NCBI GenBank assembly: GCA_016794595.1
Contig: JAEUJN010000008.1
Location: 124,001-188,000, forward strand
DNA from: Kineosporiaceae bacterium
GTDB lineage: Bacteria; Actinomycetota; Actinomycetes; Actinomycetales; Kineosporiaceae
Direction: 5' to 3'
Length of the DNA stretch: 64,000 nt
This document shows positions 7,734-15,975 of the stretch, in pieces (the stretch's first letter is position 1; every line of letters starts with the position of its first letter). The translations under genes were made by a program, and so were the position numbers. The notes under the pieces are model-generated. The model was not told where the DNA came from. It ran no database searches and was given only the letters and a program-made list of their open reading frames with translations.

Positions 7734-10514
7734 GTGAGTCCAGCCGCGACGCGCCCCTCGGTCACCAAGGTCACCACGTCGGCCACCAAGGTCACCACCG
7801 ACGCGCCCCCACCACCCCCCCGGCTGCTGCTCGTGGACGGTCACTCCATGGCCTACCGGGCGTTCTTCGCCCTCCCGGTGGAGAACTTCTCCACCTCCAC
7901 CGGGCAGTCGACCAACGCCGTCTACGGGTTCACCTCGATGCTGATCAACGTCCTGCGGGACGAGCAGCCGGACGGTGTCGCGGTGGCCTTCGACATCTCC
8001 CGGCAGACCTTCCGCAGCGAGGTCTTCCCCGAGTACAAGGCGAACCGTTCCTCCTCGCCGCAGGAGTTCTCCGGACAGGTGGCGCTGATCAAGGAAGTGC
8101 TTGCCGCCCTGCGGATCCCGGTGCTCGAGAAGGCGGGCTACGAAGCGGACGACGTCATCGCCACCCTGACCCGGCAGGCCCTGGACGCGGGCTGGCAGGT
8201 GGTCATCTCGACCGGCGATCGCGACGCCATCCAGTTGGTGACCGACGACGTCACCCTGCTCTACCCGGTTCGCGGGGTCAGCGAGCTCATCCGGATGACT
8301 CCCCAGGTGGCGACCGAACGCTACGGTGTCGGGCCGCAGCGCTACTCCGACCTGGCCGCCCTGGTGGGGGAGAGCAGCGACAACCTGCCCGGGGTCCCGG
8401 GGGTGGGGAACAAGACCGCCGCCAAGTGGCTCACCCAGTACGGCGACCTGGACGGCATCGTGGCCCACGTCGACGAGATCAAGGGCAAGGTGGGTGCCAC
8501 CCTGCGTGATCACCTGGCCCAGGTGCTCACCAACCGCCGGCTCAACCATCTGGTGGACGATCTGGACCTGCCGCTGGCGGTCGAGGACCTGCGCTGGCGC
8601 AGCTGGGATCGCGAGGCGGTGCACCGGGTCTTCGACGGGCTCGAGTTCCGGGTCCTGCGCGACCGGCTGTTCGACTATCTGGCCGCTCCGGAGCCCGAGG
8701 CCGAGGGCGGGTTCGAGCTGGCCCAGTCCCGGCTGACCGGTGACCACACGGCAGTCTGGCTCGCCGAGCACGCCCCGGCCGGCAGCCGGACGGGCGTCCA
8801 CGTGGTGGGCCACTGGGGCCGGGGCAGTGGTGACGCCCGGGGGCTCGGGGTAGCCGGGCCGGACGGCGCGGCGGGCTACGTCGACCTGGTGGAGGCCGAC
8901 CCGGCGGCCGAGCGCGCGGTGGCCGACTGGCTGGCGGACCCGTTGCGAGAGAAGGTCCTCCACGATGCCAAGGGCCCGCTGGCAGCCCTGGCGGCCCGGG
9001 GGTTCGAGGTGGCCGGAGTGGTCTGCGACACCGCACTGGCCGCCTATCTGTGCCGTCCGGATCAGCGGAGCTTCGACCTCGCCGACCTCAGCCTGCGCCA
9101 TTTGGGCCGTGAGCTGCGCGCGGAGGGAGAGGGGTCCGGTGGCAAGGCGCAGGAGGAGCAACTGACCCTGGACGTCGACGCCGTCACCGCGGGCGACAGC
9201 AGTGCTGCCGCCGAGGCGGCCATGGTGCGGGCCCGTGCCGTGCTCGAGCTGGCCACGGCCCTGGACGTCGAGCTGGCCGACCGCGGGGGCAGCGAGCTGC
9301 TGACCCAGGTCGAGCTGCCGCTGGTCGGCGTCCTCGCCCGGATGGAACGGGCCGGCATCGCGATCGACGTCGAGGCCCTGAACGCACTGGAGGGCTACTT
9401 CGCGACGGCGGTGGCGGCCGCGGCGTCCGAGGCCTTCGCGGTGATCGAGGCGGAGATCAACCTGGGTTCTCCCAAGCAGTTGCAGACCGTGTTGTTCGAC
9501 CAGCTCGGCATGCCCAAGACCAAGCGCACCAAGACCGGCTACACCACGGACGCCGAGGCCCTGGCAGAGTTGTACGTGAAGACCGAGCACCCCTTCCTGC
9601 TGCACCTCCTGCGCCACCGGGACGCCTCGAAGCTGCGCGTGACGGTCGAGGGCCTGCTGCGATCGGTCTCCGATGACGGGCGGATCCACACCACGTATCA
9701 GCAGACCATCGCGGCGACCGGACGGTTGTCGAGCACCGACCCGAACCTGCAGAACATCCCGATCCGGACCGACGAGGGGCGACGGATCCGGGAGACCTTC
9801 GTGGTCGGCCCGGGGTACGAGTGTCTGCTGACGGCCGACTACTCCCAGATCGAGATGCGGATCATGGCGCACCTGTGTGCCGACGAGGGCCTGATCGAGG
9901 CGTTCCGGTCGGGGGAGGACCTGCACAACTTCGTGGCCTCGCGGGTTTTCGCGGTCTCCACCGACCAGGTGACCCCGGCCATGCGGTCCAAGATCAAGGC
10001 GATGGCCTACGGTCTCGCCTACGGCTTGAGTGCCTTCGGCCTGTCGCGCCAGCTCAGCATCCCGGTGGACGAGGCCAAGGCCCTGATGGAGGACTACTTC
10101 GCGCGGTTCGGTGGCGTGCGGGACTACCTGCAGACCGTCGTGGCCCAGGCCCGTCGCACCGGCTACACCGAGACCATCCTCGGGCGCCGGCGCTACCTCC
10201 CCGATCTGACCAGCGACAACCGCCAACGCCGGGAGATGGCCGAGCGGATGGCGCTCAACGCCCCGATCCAGGGCAGCGCCGCCGACATCATCAAGGTGGC
10301 CATGCTGGCGCTGGACCGGTCGCTGTCCGAGTCGGGGCTGGCCAGTCGCCTGCTGCTCCAGGTGCACGACGAGCTGGTGCTCGAGGTGGCCCCGGGGGAG
10401 CGGGACCAGGTCGAGCACCTGGTGCGGACGGCCATGGCCGGCGCCGCCGAACTGTCCGTGCCGCTCGAGGTCTCGGTCGGGGTGGGTCGCTCCTGGCACG
10501 AGGCAGGTCACTGA
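7734..10514 (+). CDS. polA: DNA polymerase I
   Basis: Repair and lagging-strand polymerase, 926 aa. The N-terminal 5'-3' exonuclease domain starts near residue 30 (DGHSMAYRAFFALP) and contains its helix-hairpin-helix (PGVPGVGNKTAAKWL). A degenerate 3'-5' exonuclease-like domain lies around 340-500. The polymerase domain has motif A DYSQIEMR, motif B KAMAYGLAYGLS and motif C QVHDELVLE. The proofreading metal ligands are not all recognisable: an Asp survives in LHDAK, but the DxE motif is not seen, so proofreading is probably absent. GTG 7734 is preferred over ATG 7704 because TAGGGT lies 7 nt before it. The gene overlaps the convergent methyltransferase by 7 bp. Confidence 0.96.
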   Translation: MSPAATRPSVTKVTTSATKVTTDAPPPPPRLLLVDGHSMAYRAFFALPVENFSTSTGQSTNAVYGFTSMLINVLRDEQPDGVAVAFDISRQTFRSEVFPEYKANRSSSPQEFSGQVALIKEVLAALRIPVLEKAGYEADDVIATLTRQALDAGWQVVISTGDRDAIQLVTDDVTLLYPVRGVSELIRMTPQVATERYGVGPQRYSDLAALVGESSDNLPGVPGVGNKTAAKWLTQYGDLDGIVAHVDEIKGKVGATLRDHLAQVLTNRRLNHLVDDLDLPLAVEDLRWRSWDREAVHRVFDGLEFRVLRDRLFDYLAAPEPEAEGGFELAQSRLTGDHTAVWLAEHAPAGSRTGVHVVGHWGRGSGDARGLGVAGPDGAAGYVDLVEADPAAERAVADWLADPLREKVLHDAKGPLAALAARGFEVAGVVCDTALAAYLCRPDQRSFDLADLSLRHLGRELRAEGEGSGGKAQEEQLTLDVDAVTAGDSSAAAEAAMVRARAVLELATALDVELADRGGSELLTQVELPLVGVLARMERAGIAIDVEALNALEGYFATAVAAAASEAFAVIEAEINLGSPKQLQTVLFDQLGMPKTKRTKTGYTTDAEALAELYVKTEHPFLLHLLRHRDASKLRVTVEGLLRSVSDDGRIHTTYQQTIAATGRLSSTDPNLQNIPIRTDEGRRIRETFVVGPGYECLLTADYSQIEMRIMAHLCADEGLIEAFRSGEDLHNFVASRVFAVSTDQVTPAMRSKIKAMAYGLAYGLSAFGLSRQLSIPVDEAKALMEDYFARFGGVRDYLQTVVAQARRTGYTETILGRRRYLPDLTSDNRQRREMAERMALNAPIQGSAADIIKVAMLALDRSLSESGLASRLLLQVHDELVLEVAPGERDQVEHLVRTAMAGAAELSVPLEVSVGVGRSWHEAGH

Positions 10515-11356
10515 GGGCCGGATGCGGTCACCCGGGGGCCGGATGCGGTCACCGGGGGCCGGCGGGTGACGAAGATGGCGGTGCCGGGCAGGAGGCGTCC
10601 ACGCAGCGGGCTCCATCCGCCCCAGGTACGGTCGTGCCCCGCCGGCCAGGTGGGCTCGACCAGGTCCAGCAGCTCCAGACCCGCGGCCACCAGATCTCGG
10701 ACCCGGTCGCCGAGCGTGCGGTGATGCTCGGCGTAGACCAGCCGCCCCGCGGCGTCCCGCTCGGCGTAGGGCCTGAGGTCGAAATAGGACTTGGTCGCCG
10801 TCAACCCGGCCGGCCCGGGATCGTCGGGAAAGGCCCACCGGATCGGATGGGTGATCGAGAACACCCAGCGACCCCCAGGGCGCAGGATCCGCGCGACCTC
10901 GGCCATGATCCGTTCAGGGTCCGCGACGAACGGGACCGCCCCGTAGGCGCTGAAGGCGGCATCGAAGGACGCCGAGGCGAACGGCAACCGCCGGGCGTCC
11001 GCCTGGACCAGGATCGGGGACCGATCGGCCGGGGGGAGCGCGCCCAGCATCCCTGCCGAGACGTCCAGGGCCACCGACCGGACCCCGTGACGGGCCAGCC
11101 AGCGCGAGCACTGCCCGGCCCCGGCGCCCACCTCCAGCACGCGTCGCCCGGCCAGGTGCGGCAGCGGGCCCAGCAGGGCAGCGTCGGCCTCGCGCAAACC
11201 CTCAGGTCCCCACACGAAGTCCGCCTCGCCCAGGAAGTCCCCGTGCGAGCCCAGATAATCGCTCGCCTCGGCGTCCCACCAGCGACGATTCGCCCGGAGG
11301 GACTCCTCCGCCCCGGCCGGGCCGTACCCCGCCGATCCGTCGCCGGCTCCACTCAC
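10508..11356 (-). CDS. Class I SAM-dependent methyltransferase
   Basis: About 282 aa with a Methyltransf_11-like Rossmann domain. Motif I VLEVGAGAGQ is near residue 70, motif II VALDVSAGML follows, and the motif IV region is FDAAFSAYGAVPF. The N-terminal NRRWWDAEASDYL is common in small-molecule methyltransferases of this group found in many actinobacteria. Substrate unknown. GTG 11356 is chosen because a CAGGAT hexamer lies 7 nt upstream, as in whiA; ATG 11365 is the alternative. The last codons contain an 18-bp tandem repeat (about 10514-10555) giving a repeated VTASGP, so the C-terminus is probably not conserved. Confidence 0.78.
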   Translation of the reverse strand: MSGAGDGSAGYGPAGAEESLRANRRWWDAEASDYLGSHGDFLGEADFVWGPEGLREADAALLGPLPHLAGRRVLEVGAGAGQCSRWLARHGVRSVALDVSAGMLGALPPADRSPILVQADARRLPFASASFDAAFSAYGAVPFVADPERIMAEVARILRPGGRWVFSITHPIRWAFPDDPGPAGLTATKSYFDLRPYAERDAAGRLVYAEHHRTLGDRVRDLVAAGLELLDLVEPTWPAGHDRTWGGWSPLRGRLLPGTAIFVTRRPPVTASGPRVTASGPQ

Positions 11357-11365
11357 GCGGCCCAT

Positions 11366-11668
11366 CCTGGCAGCCGGCTCACGGCGTCCCGCCAGGCGTG
11401 CCCGCGCCGCCGGCCGGACCAGTCACCTGAAGCCGCGCGGCTGGTAGGACATTCCGGACGAATCGACGGTCTGCTGTCTTTGACCTGCGATCAGCCCGAA
11501 GGGTACGGTGACCGTGGCGCACAGCGTGTGCGCGGACCGCGACTGGCCTTGATCCTCGATGTGATCGGAGCCGAGATCCGATCGCACGCCATGCCCTTCA
11601 GCTCGACCATCGCCAGTCTCCACACCCCGTCCGCACTCGACACCTGTCCGCATCGGAGCCCCTACTTC
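11366..11668 (+). promoter_or_regulatory. rpsA promoter and structured 5' leader
   Basis: No gene is seen here. TTGACC (11480-11485) and TACGGT (11504-11509), 18 bases apart, form a good housekeeping promoter predicting a start near 11516 and a leader of about 150 nt. The leader begins with hairpin GCGCACA/TGTGCGC (11517-11523 with 11527-11533, 3-base loop). It has a second hairpin GATCGGA/TCCGATC (11563-11569 with 11577-11583, 7-base loop). E. coli S1 represses its own mRNA through leader hairpins, so autoregulation is plausible here. That step is inference. Confidence 0.6.
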
Positions 11669-13189
11669 ATGACCACCAGCCCGACGATGAGCCCCACCAT
11701 GGATCCCGCACCGGCCGCCGCTTCGGCCGGCCCCCAGGCCTCAGGCCCCAAGGGCACCCCGCAGGTCGCCGTCAACGACATCGGCACCGCGGAGGACTTC
11801 CTCGCCGCCATCGACGAGACGATCAAGTACTTCAACGACGGCGACATCGTCGCCGGCACGATCGTCAAGGTCGACCGCGACGAGGTCCTCCTGGACATCG
11901 GCTACAAGACGGAGGGGGTCATCCCCTCCCGAGAGCTGTCCATCAAGCACGACGTGGACCCCGGCGAGGTGGTCACCGTCGGCGACGAGATCGAGGCCCT
12001 GGTCCTGCAGAAGGAGGACAAGGAGGGCCGGCTGATCCTGTCCAAGAAGCGCGCCCAGTACGAGCGCGCGTGGGGCACGATCGAGCGGATCAAGGAAGAG
12101 GACGGCATCGTCACGGGCACCGTGATCGAGGTGGTCAAGGGTGGCCTGATCCTCGACATCGGGCTGCGGGGCTTCCTGCCCGCCTCCCTGGTGGAGATGC
12201 GGCGGGTGCGTGACCTGCAGCCCTACGTGGGCAAGCAGATCGAGGCCAAGATCATCGAGCTCGACAAGAACCGCAACAACGTGGTGCTGTCCCGCCGGGC
12301 CTGGCTGGAGCAGACCCAGTCCGAGGTGCGTCAGACCTTCCTGCAGACGCTGCAGAAGGGCCAGGTTCGCTCCGGTGTGGTCAGCTCGATCGTCAACTTC
12401 GGCGCCTTCGTCGACCTCGGCGGGGTCGACGGTCTGGTGCACGTCTCGGAGCTGTCCTGGAAGCACATCGACCACCCGGGTGAGGTCGTCGAGGTCGGCC
12501 AGGAGGTCACGGTCGAGGTCCTGGACGTCGACATGGACCGCGAGCGGGTCTCACTGTCGCTCAAGGCGACGCAGGAGGACCCCTGGCAGCAGTTCGCCCG
12601 CACCCACGCGATCGGTCAGGTCGTCCCGGGGAAGGTCACCAAGCTGGTGCCGTTCGGCGCGTTCGTCCGGGTGGACGAGGGCATCGAGGGTCTGGTGCAC
12701 ATCTCCGAGCTGGCCGAGCGTCACGTGGAGATCCCGGAACAAGTCGTGCAGGTCAACGACGCGATCTTCGTCAAGGTGATCGACATCGACCTGGAGCGGC
12801 GCCGGATCTCGCTCTCGCTCAAGCAGGCCAACGAGGGTGCCACCGGCGACGTCTCCGAGTTCGACCCGTCGATGTACGGCATGGCCGCCGAGTACGACGA
12901 CGCGGGCAACTACAAGTACCCCGAGGGCTTCGACCCCGAGACCCAGGAATGGCTGTCCGGGTTCGAGAAGCAGCGTGAGGAGTGGGAGCGGCAGTACGCC
13001 GAGGCCCACGCCCGGTGGGAGGCTCACCGCAAGCAGATGGACGACGCGGCCAAGGCCGACGCCGAGGCGCGCACCGAGGCCGGCGAGGCCCCGGCGTCCT
13101 ACAGCTCGCAGGCGCCCGTCGCCGAGGGCACCCTGGCCTCCGACGAGGCCCTGGCCGCCCTGAGGGAGAAGCTGACCGGCGGGTACTGA
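11669..13189 (+). CDS. rpsA: 30S ribosomal protein S1
   Basis: RNA-binding S1 protein, 506 aa, with four S1 OB-fold repeats beginning near residues 50, 135, 222 and 307 (for example GDIVAGTIVKVDRDEVLLDIG and GQVVPGKVTKLVPFGAFVRV). This is the four-repeat architecture of actinobacteria rather than the six of E. coli. The C-terminal 120 residues are acidic and charged, a variable tail in this phylum. The ATG at 11669 follows GGAG (11655-11658) by 10 bases and lies 30-40 residues upstream of the conserved VAVNDIG segment. It is preceded by a structured leader and followed by a strong terminator, so it forms its own transcription unit. Confidence 0.96.
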   Translation: MTTSPTMSPTMDPAPAAASAGPQASGPKGTPQVAVNDIGTAEDFLAAIDETIKYFNDGDIVAGTIVKVDRDEVLLDIGYKTEGVIPSRELSIKHDVDPGEVVTVGDEIEALVLQKEDKEGRLILSKKRAQYERAWGTIERIKEEDGIVTGTVIEVVKGGLILDIGLRGFLPASLVEMRRVRDLQPYVGKQIEAKIIELDKNRNNVVLSRRAWLEQTQSEVRQTFLQTLQKGQVRSGVVSSIVNFGAFVDLGGVDGLVHVSELSWKHIDHPGEVVEVGQEVTVEVLDVDMDRERVSLSLKATQEDPWQQFARTHAIGQVVPGKVTKLVPFGAFVRVDEGIEGLVHISELAERHVEIPEQVVQVNDAIFVKVIDIDLERRRISLSLKQANEGATGDVSEFDPSMYGMAAEYDDAGNYKYPEGFDPETQEWLSGFEKQREEWERQYAEAHARWEAHRKQMDDAAKADAEARTEAGEAPASYSSQAPVAEGTLASDEALAALREKLTGGY

Positions 13190-13216
13190 CCCCTGCGGGG
13201 GAGCCGACACCTCAAG

Positions 13217-13264
13217 ACGCACCGGCCGTCGACCGATCCACTGGTCGACGGCCGGTGCGTTTGG
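13217..13264 (+). terminator. Intrinsic terminator of rpsA
   Basis: A perfect 18-bp stem (13217-13234 with 13243-13260) with an 8-base loop is followed by TTGGT. It lies 27 bases after the rpsA stop codon. It is the strongest terminator-like hairpin in the window. Confidence 0.85.
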
Positions 13265-13281
13265 TGGGGTGATGGGGAGTC

Positions 13282-14916
13282 ATGGGTGAGGACGGCGCCA
13301 GCAAGCAGCCGTGGACGACGACGGCAGCCCCCCCGTCCGCTCCGGCCCCCCGGGCACCCGGCGAACACATCACGACTGCTCCCGAGCCGCCTGCCCAGCG
13401 CGGCGACGGGGCCTTCGAGGCAAAGCTGCGCGCCGTCCGCGGATCGGACGCCGACGCCCATGACCTGGTGCACTTCGAACTCGCCGAGGCGCCGGCCGGC
13501 GCCGGCCGTGACCCGTCGGAGTGGGTCCGCCGCAACCGTGTGGTCGCCCCCTGGCTGCGCCCGTACACCCTGACCCTGGTCTTTCTCGACCTCTGCCTGG
13601 CTGTGCTGGGAGCCGTGGGTGGCATCGCGGTGGTCGGCGATGGTGAGCCCTACTGGACGGCGGTGCCGTTCGCCCTGACGGTCGTGCTCATCGCGACCCT
13701 GGCCCGAACGTACGAGCACCGGTTCACGGGCGCAGGCAACCAGGAGTTCGAACGGCTCGCAGCGGCCCTGCTCGTCGTCCTCGCCCTGTCGAGCACCGTG
13801 GCCTACGCCGTCCAGGCCCAGGCGCGCGGCCTGGTCCTGGCCGGTTCCGTGATCACTGCCCTGGCCGTTCAGTTGGCCCACGCCGTCGCCCGCCAGGTGC
13901 TCTACGCCCTGCGCCGCCGCGGGCGGTGCAAGCGCAAGGTGGTCGTGGTCGGGCTGGAACGGTCGGTCGACGAGTTGATTGAGCGTCTGAGCCGCCAACC
14001 GGACGGCGGGGTCGAGGTGGTCGCTGCCTGCATCCGCAACAGTTCGCAGCCAACGGTCGCGGGGGTGCCGGTGGCCGGCACCCCGGACGAGGCGAGATCG
14101 GTCGTGCGGACCCACCGTGCACACGCCATCCTGATCACGGCCTGGTCCGAGGTCGGCGAGGAGGACCTGCGGCGGCTGTCCTGGGAGATCGAGGGCAGCG
14201 GCATCCAACTGTTCGTCGCCCCCCGCCTGACCGAGGTCGCCGTCCCCCGGATGCACCTGCAGACGATCGGCGGCGTGCCGCTGTTGTCGGTGGAGGAGCC
14301 CGAGTTCACCGGATTGCGCCGGGTCGCCAAGGGCGCCCTGGACTACCTGATCGCGATCACGGCCCTGATCCTGTTGTCCCCGATCATGATCGCCGTCGCG
14401 CTGGCGGTGCGGCTGGACTCACGCGGCCCGGTGTTCTTCCGGCAGGAGCGGATCGGGAAGGACTCTCGGCCGTTCAAGATGACCAAGTTCCGCAGCATGT
14501 ACGTCGATGCCGAGGAGCGGCTGGCCCAGATCGCCCACCTGAACGAGCAGGGCGGCGGGCCGCTGTTCAAGATGCGCGAGGACCCGCGGGTCACCCGGGT
14601 GGGGGCGGTGCTGCGCAAGTACTCCCTGGACGAACTGCCCCAGCTCTTCGACGTCCTGCGACGCACGATGTCCGTCGTCGGGCCGCGCCCGCCGCTGGCC
14701 CGCGAGGTCGCCGCCTACGAGAAGCACGTGCACCGCCGGCTGCTGGTCAAGCCCGGGATCACCGGGCTGTGGCAGGTCTCCGGCCGCTCCGACCTGTCCT
14801 GGGAGGAGTCGGTCCGGCTCGACCTGGGCTACGTCGAGAACTGGTCACTCGGTCTGGACCTGTCGATCATCGCCCGGACGGTGGTGGCGGTTCTCGCCCG
14901 GCGAGGGGCCTACTGA
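13282..14916 (+). CDS. Polyprenyl-phosphate sugar-1-phosphate transferase (WcaJ/CpsE-like), exopolysaccharide initiation
   Basis: Membrane enzyme, 544 aa, expected to transfer a sugar-1-phosphate from a nucleotide sugar to undecaprenyl phosphate, the first step of exopolysaccharide or glycan assembly. There is a disordered Pro/Ala-rich N-terminus (about 70 residues), about four membrane helices (95-215), a CoA-binding-like nucleotide domain (220-330) and the C-terminal bacterial sugar transferase domain. The last contains a membrane helix, KMTKFRSM, DELPQLFDVLRRTMSVVGPRPP and KPGITGLWQVSGRS. Start ATG 13282 follows GGGGAG. It stands alone, with no glycosyltransferase or flippase genes nearby. 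The sugar is unknown. Confidence 0.88.
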   Translation: MGEDGASKQPWTTTAAPPSAPAPRAPGEHITTAPEPPAQRGDGAFEAKLRAVRGSDADAHDLVHFELAEAPAGAGRDPSEWVRRNRVVAPWLRPYTLTLVFLDLCLAVLGAVGGIAVVGDGEPYWTAVPFALTVVLIATLARTYEHRFTGAGNQEFERLAAALLVVLALSSTVAYAVQAQARGLVLAGSVITALAVQLAHAVARQVLYALRRRGRCKRKVVVVGLERSVDELIERLSRQPDGGVEVVAACIRNSSQPTVAGVPVAGTPDEARSVVRTHRAHAILITAWSEVGEEDLRRLSWEIEGSGIQLFVAPRLTEVAVPRMHLQTIGGVPLLSVEEPEFTGLRRVAKGALDYLIAITALILLSPIMIAVALAVRLDSRGPVFFRQERIGKDSRPFKMTKFRSMYVDAEERLAQIAHLNEQGGGPLFKMREDPRVTRVGAVLRKYSLDELPQLFDVLRRTMSVVGPRPPLAREVAAYEKHVHRRLLVKPGITGLWQVSGRSDLSWEESVRLDLGYVENWSLGLDLSIIARTVVAVLARRGAY

Positions 14917-14997
14917 GCGTGCCCATCCGGCGATCGGTCGTCCCTGCCGGGCGCCGACCCGGGACCGAGTGACGTCGTCACGGTGGGTTCCGCGTTC

Positions 14998-15003
14998 TAG
15001 GCT
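14998..15003 (+). promoter_or_regulatory. -10 element for leaderless coaE
   Basis: TAGGCT ends 7 nt before GTG 15011, with no ribosome site between. It is the same hexamer as before secG and ctaA. Confidence 0.55.
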
Positions 15004-15010
15004 CGCAATC

Positions 15011-15889
15011 GTGCTGAGGGTGGGACTGACGGGCGGCATCGGAGCCGGCAAGTCGACGGTGGCGCGACGCCTCCTGGAACTGGGCGCGGTGGTGGTGGAC
15101 GCCGATCAGGTGGCCCGGCAGGTGGTGGCCCCCGGGTCACCGGGGCTCGCGGAGGTGGTTGCTGCCTTCGGGCCCCAGCTGATCTCGGCCTCGGGGGAGC
15201 TGGACCGAGCCGGCTTGGCGAGGATCGTGTTCACGGACGTCGCGGCGCGCCGGCGACTGGAGGCGATCACCCATCCGCGCATTGCCGAGACCACGGCACG
15301 GATCTTCGCCGAGGTGCCCGGGGACTCGGTCGGGGTGCACGATCTCCCGCTCCTGGTGGAGACGGACGCCGGTGCTCGCTATCACCTGGTGATCGTGGTC
15401 CACGCTGAAGTCGAGGAGCGGATTCGCCGGCTGGTCACCGACCGGGGGATGAGCGTGGCCGAGGCCCGATCGCGGATCGCCGCCCAAGCCGGGGACATCG
15501 CCCGCCGGGCGGTCGCCGACATCTGGCTGGACAACACCAGGGGTAGTGCGGACCTGCTCGAGCTGGTGGACACGGCCTGGCACCGGCGGATCTCCCCGTT
15601 CGCGACCAATCTGGCGATGAACCGTCCGGCCGCCGGTCGGGGCGGGATCCCCGACGAGGCAGCTCGCGCCCGCCTCGGGGCGCGCCTGAGGGCCGCGACC
15701 GGCCCGGACGCCGTGATCTCACCGACCTCGGCGGGATTCGAGATCAGCACCGGGCCGGTGGCGCGCCCGGCGCTGCCGGCGGCGGTGGTCAGCGCGGGGT
15801 ACGCCCCCTCCGATGCACCGTCGGAGGGAGGGCTCCTGCGAACCTGCGATCCGGCCTGGGCCGGCCTGACGGTGCGCATCTCGAGCTGA
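15011..15889 (+). CDS. coaE: Dephospho-CoA kinase with C-terminal extension
   Basis: Catalyses the last step of CoA synthesis, ATP-dependent phosphorylation of dephospho-CoA. P-loop TGGIGAGKS is at residues 7-15, then [10 protein letters not shown] (30-39) and the conserved HDLPLLVE near 110. The kinase core ends near residue 200, the normal CoaE length. A further 92 residues follow. Mycobacterial CoaE carries a C-terminal GrpB/UPF0157 domain. The tail here ([11 protein letters not shown]...[13 protein letters not shown]) is only faintly reminiscent of it and too short, so it may be a decayed remnant. GTG 15011 is supported by TAGGCT 7 nt upstream. uvrB follows, as in mycobacteria. Confidence 0.92.
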   Translation: MLRVGLTGGIGAGKSTVARRLLELGAVVVDADQVARQVVAPGSPGLAEVVAAFGPQLISASGELDRAGLARIVFTDVAARRRLEAITHPRIAETTARIFAEVPGDSVGVHDLPLLVETDAGARYHLVIVVHAEVEERIRRLVTDRGMSVAEARSRIAAQAGDIARRAVADIWLDNTRGSADLLELVDTAWHRRISPFATNLAMNRPAAGRGGIPDEAARARLGARLRAATGPDAVISPTSAGFEISTGPVARPALPAAVVSAGYAPSDAPSEGGLLRTCDPAWAGLTVRISS

Positions 15890-15962
15890 TCGTCCGGAGG
15901 CCCGCGGGGGCGAGGCCCGCGTGTGTGGTGCCCCGGGGGTCGTGGCTGTCGGTGGTGGCGCC

Positions 15963-15968
15963 TACCGT
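15963..15968 (+). promoter_or_regulatory. -10 element for leaderless uvrB
   Basis: TACCGT ends 7 nt before ATG 15976, and no ribosome site is present between. Confidence 0.5.
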
Positions 15969-15975
15969 GGCACCC

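Noticed and set aside
7353-10838. Minus-strand frame of over 1100 codons opposite polA
   Set aside because: Antisense to polA, whose catalytic motifs are intact; no family resemblance.
13217-13260. Regulatory operator for the sugar transferase gene
   Set aside because: The 18-bp arms with 8-base loop and following T-rich bases lie right after rpsA and fit a terminator better than an operator.
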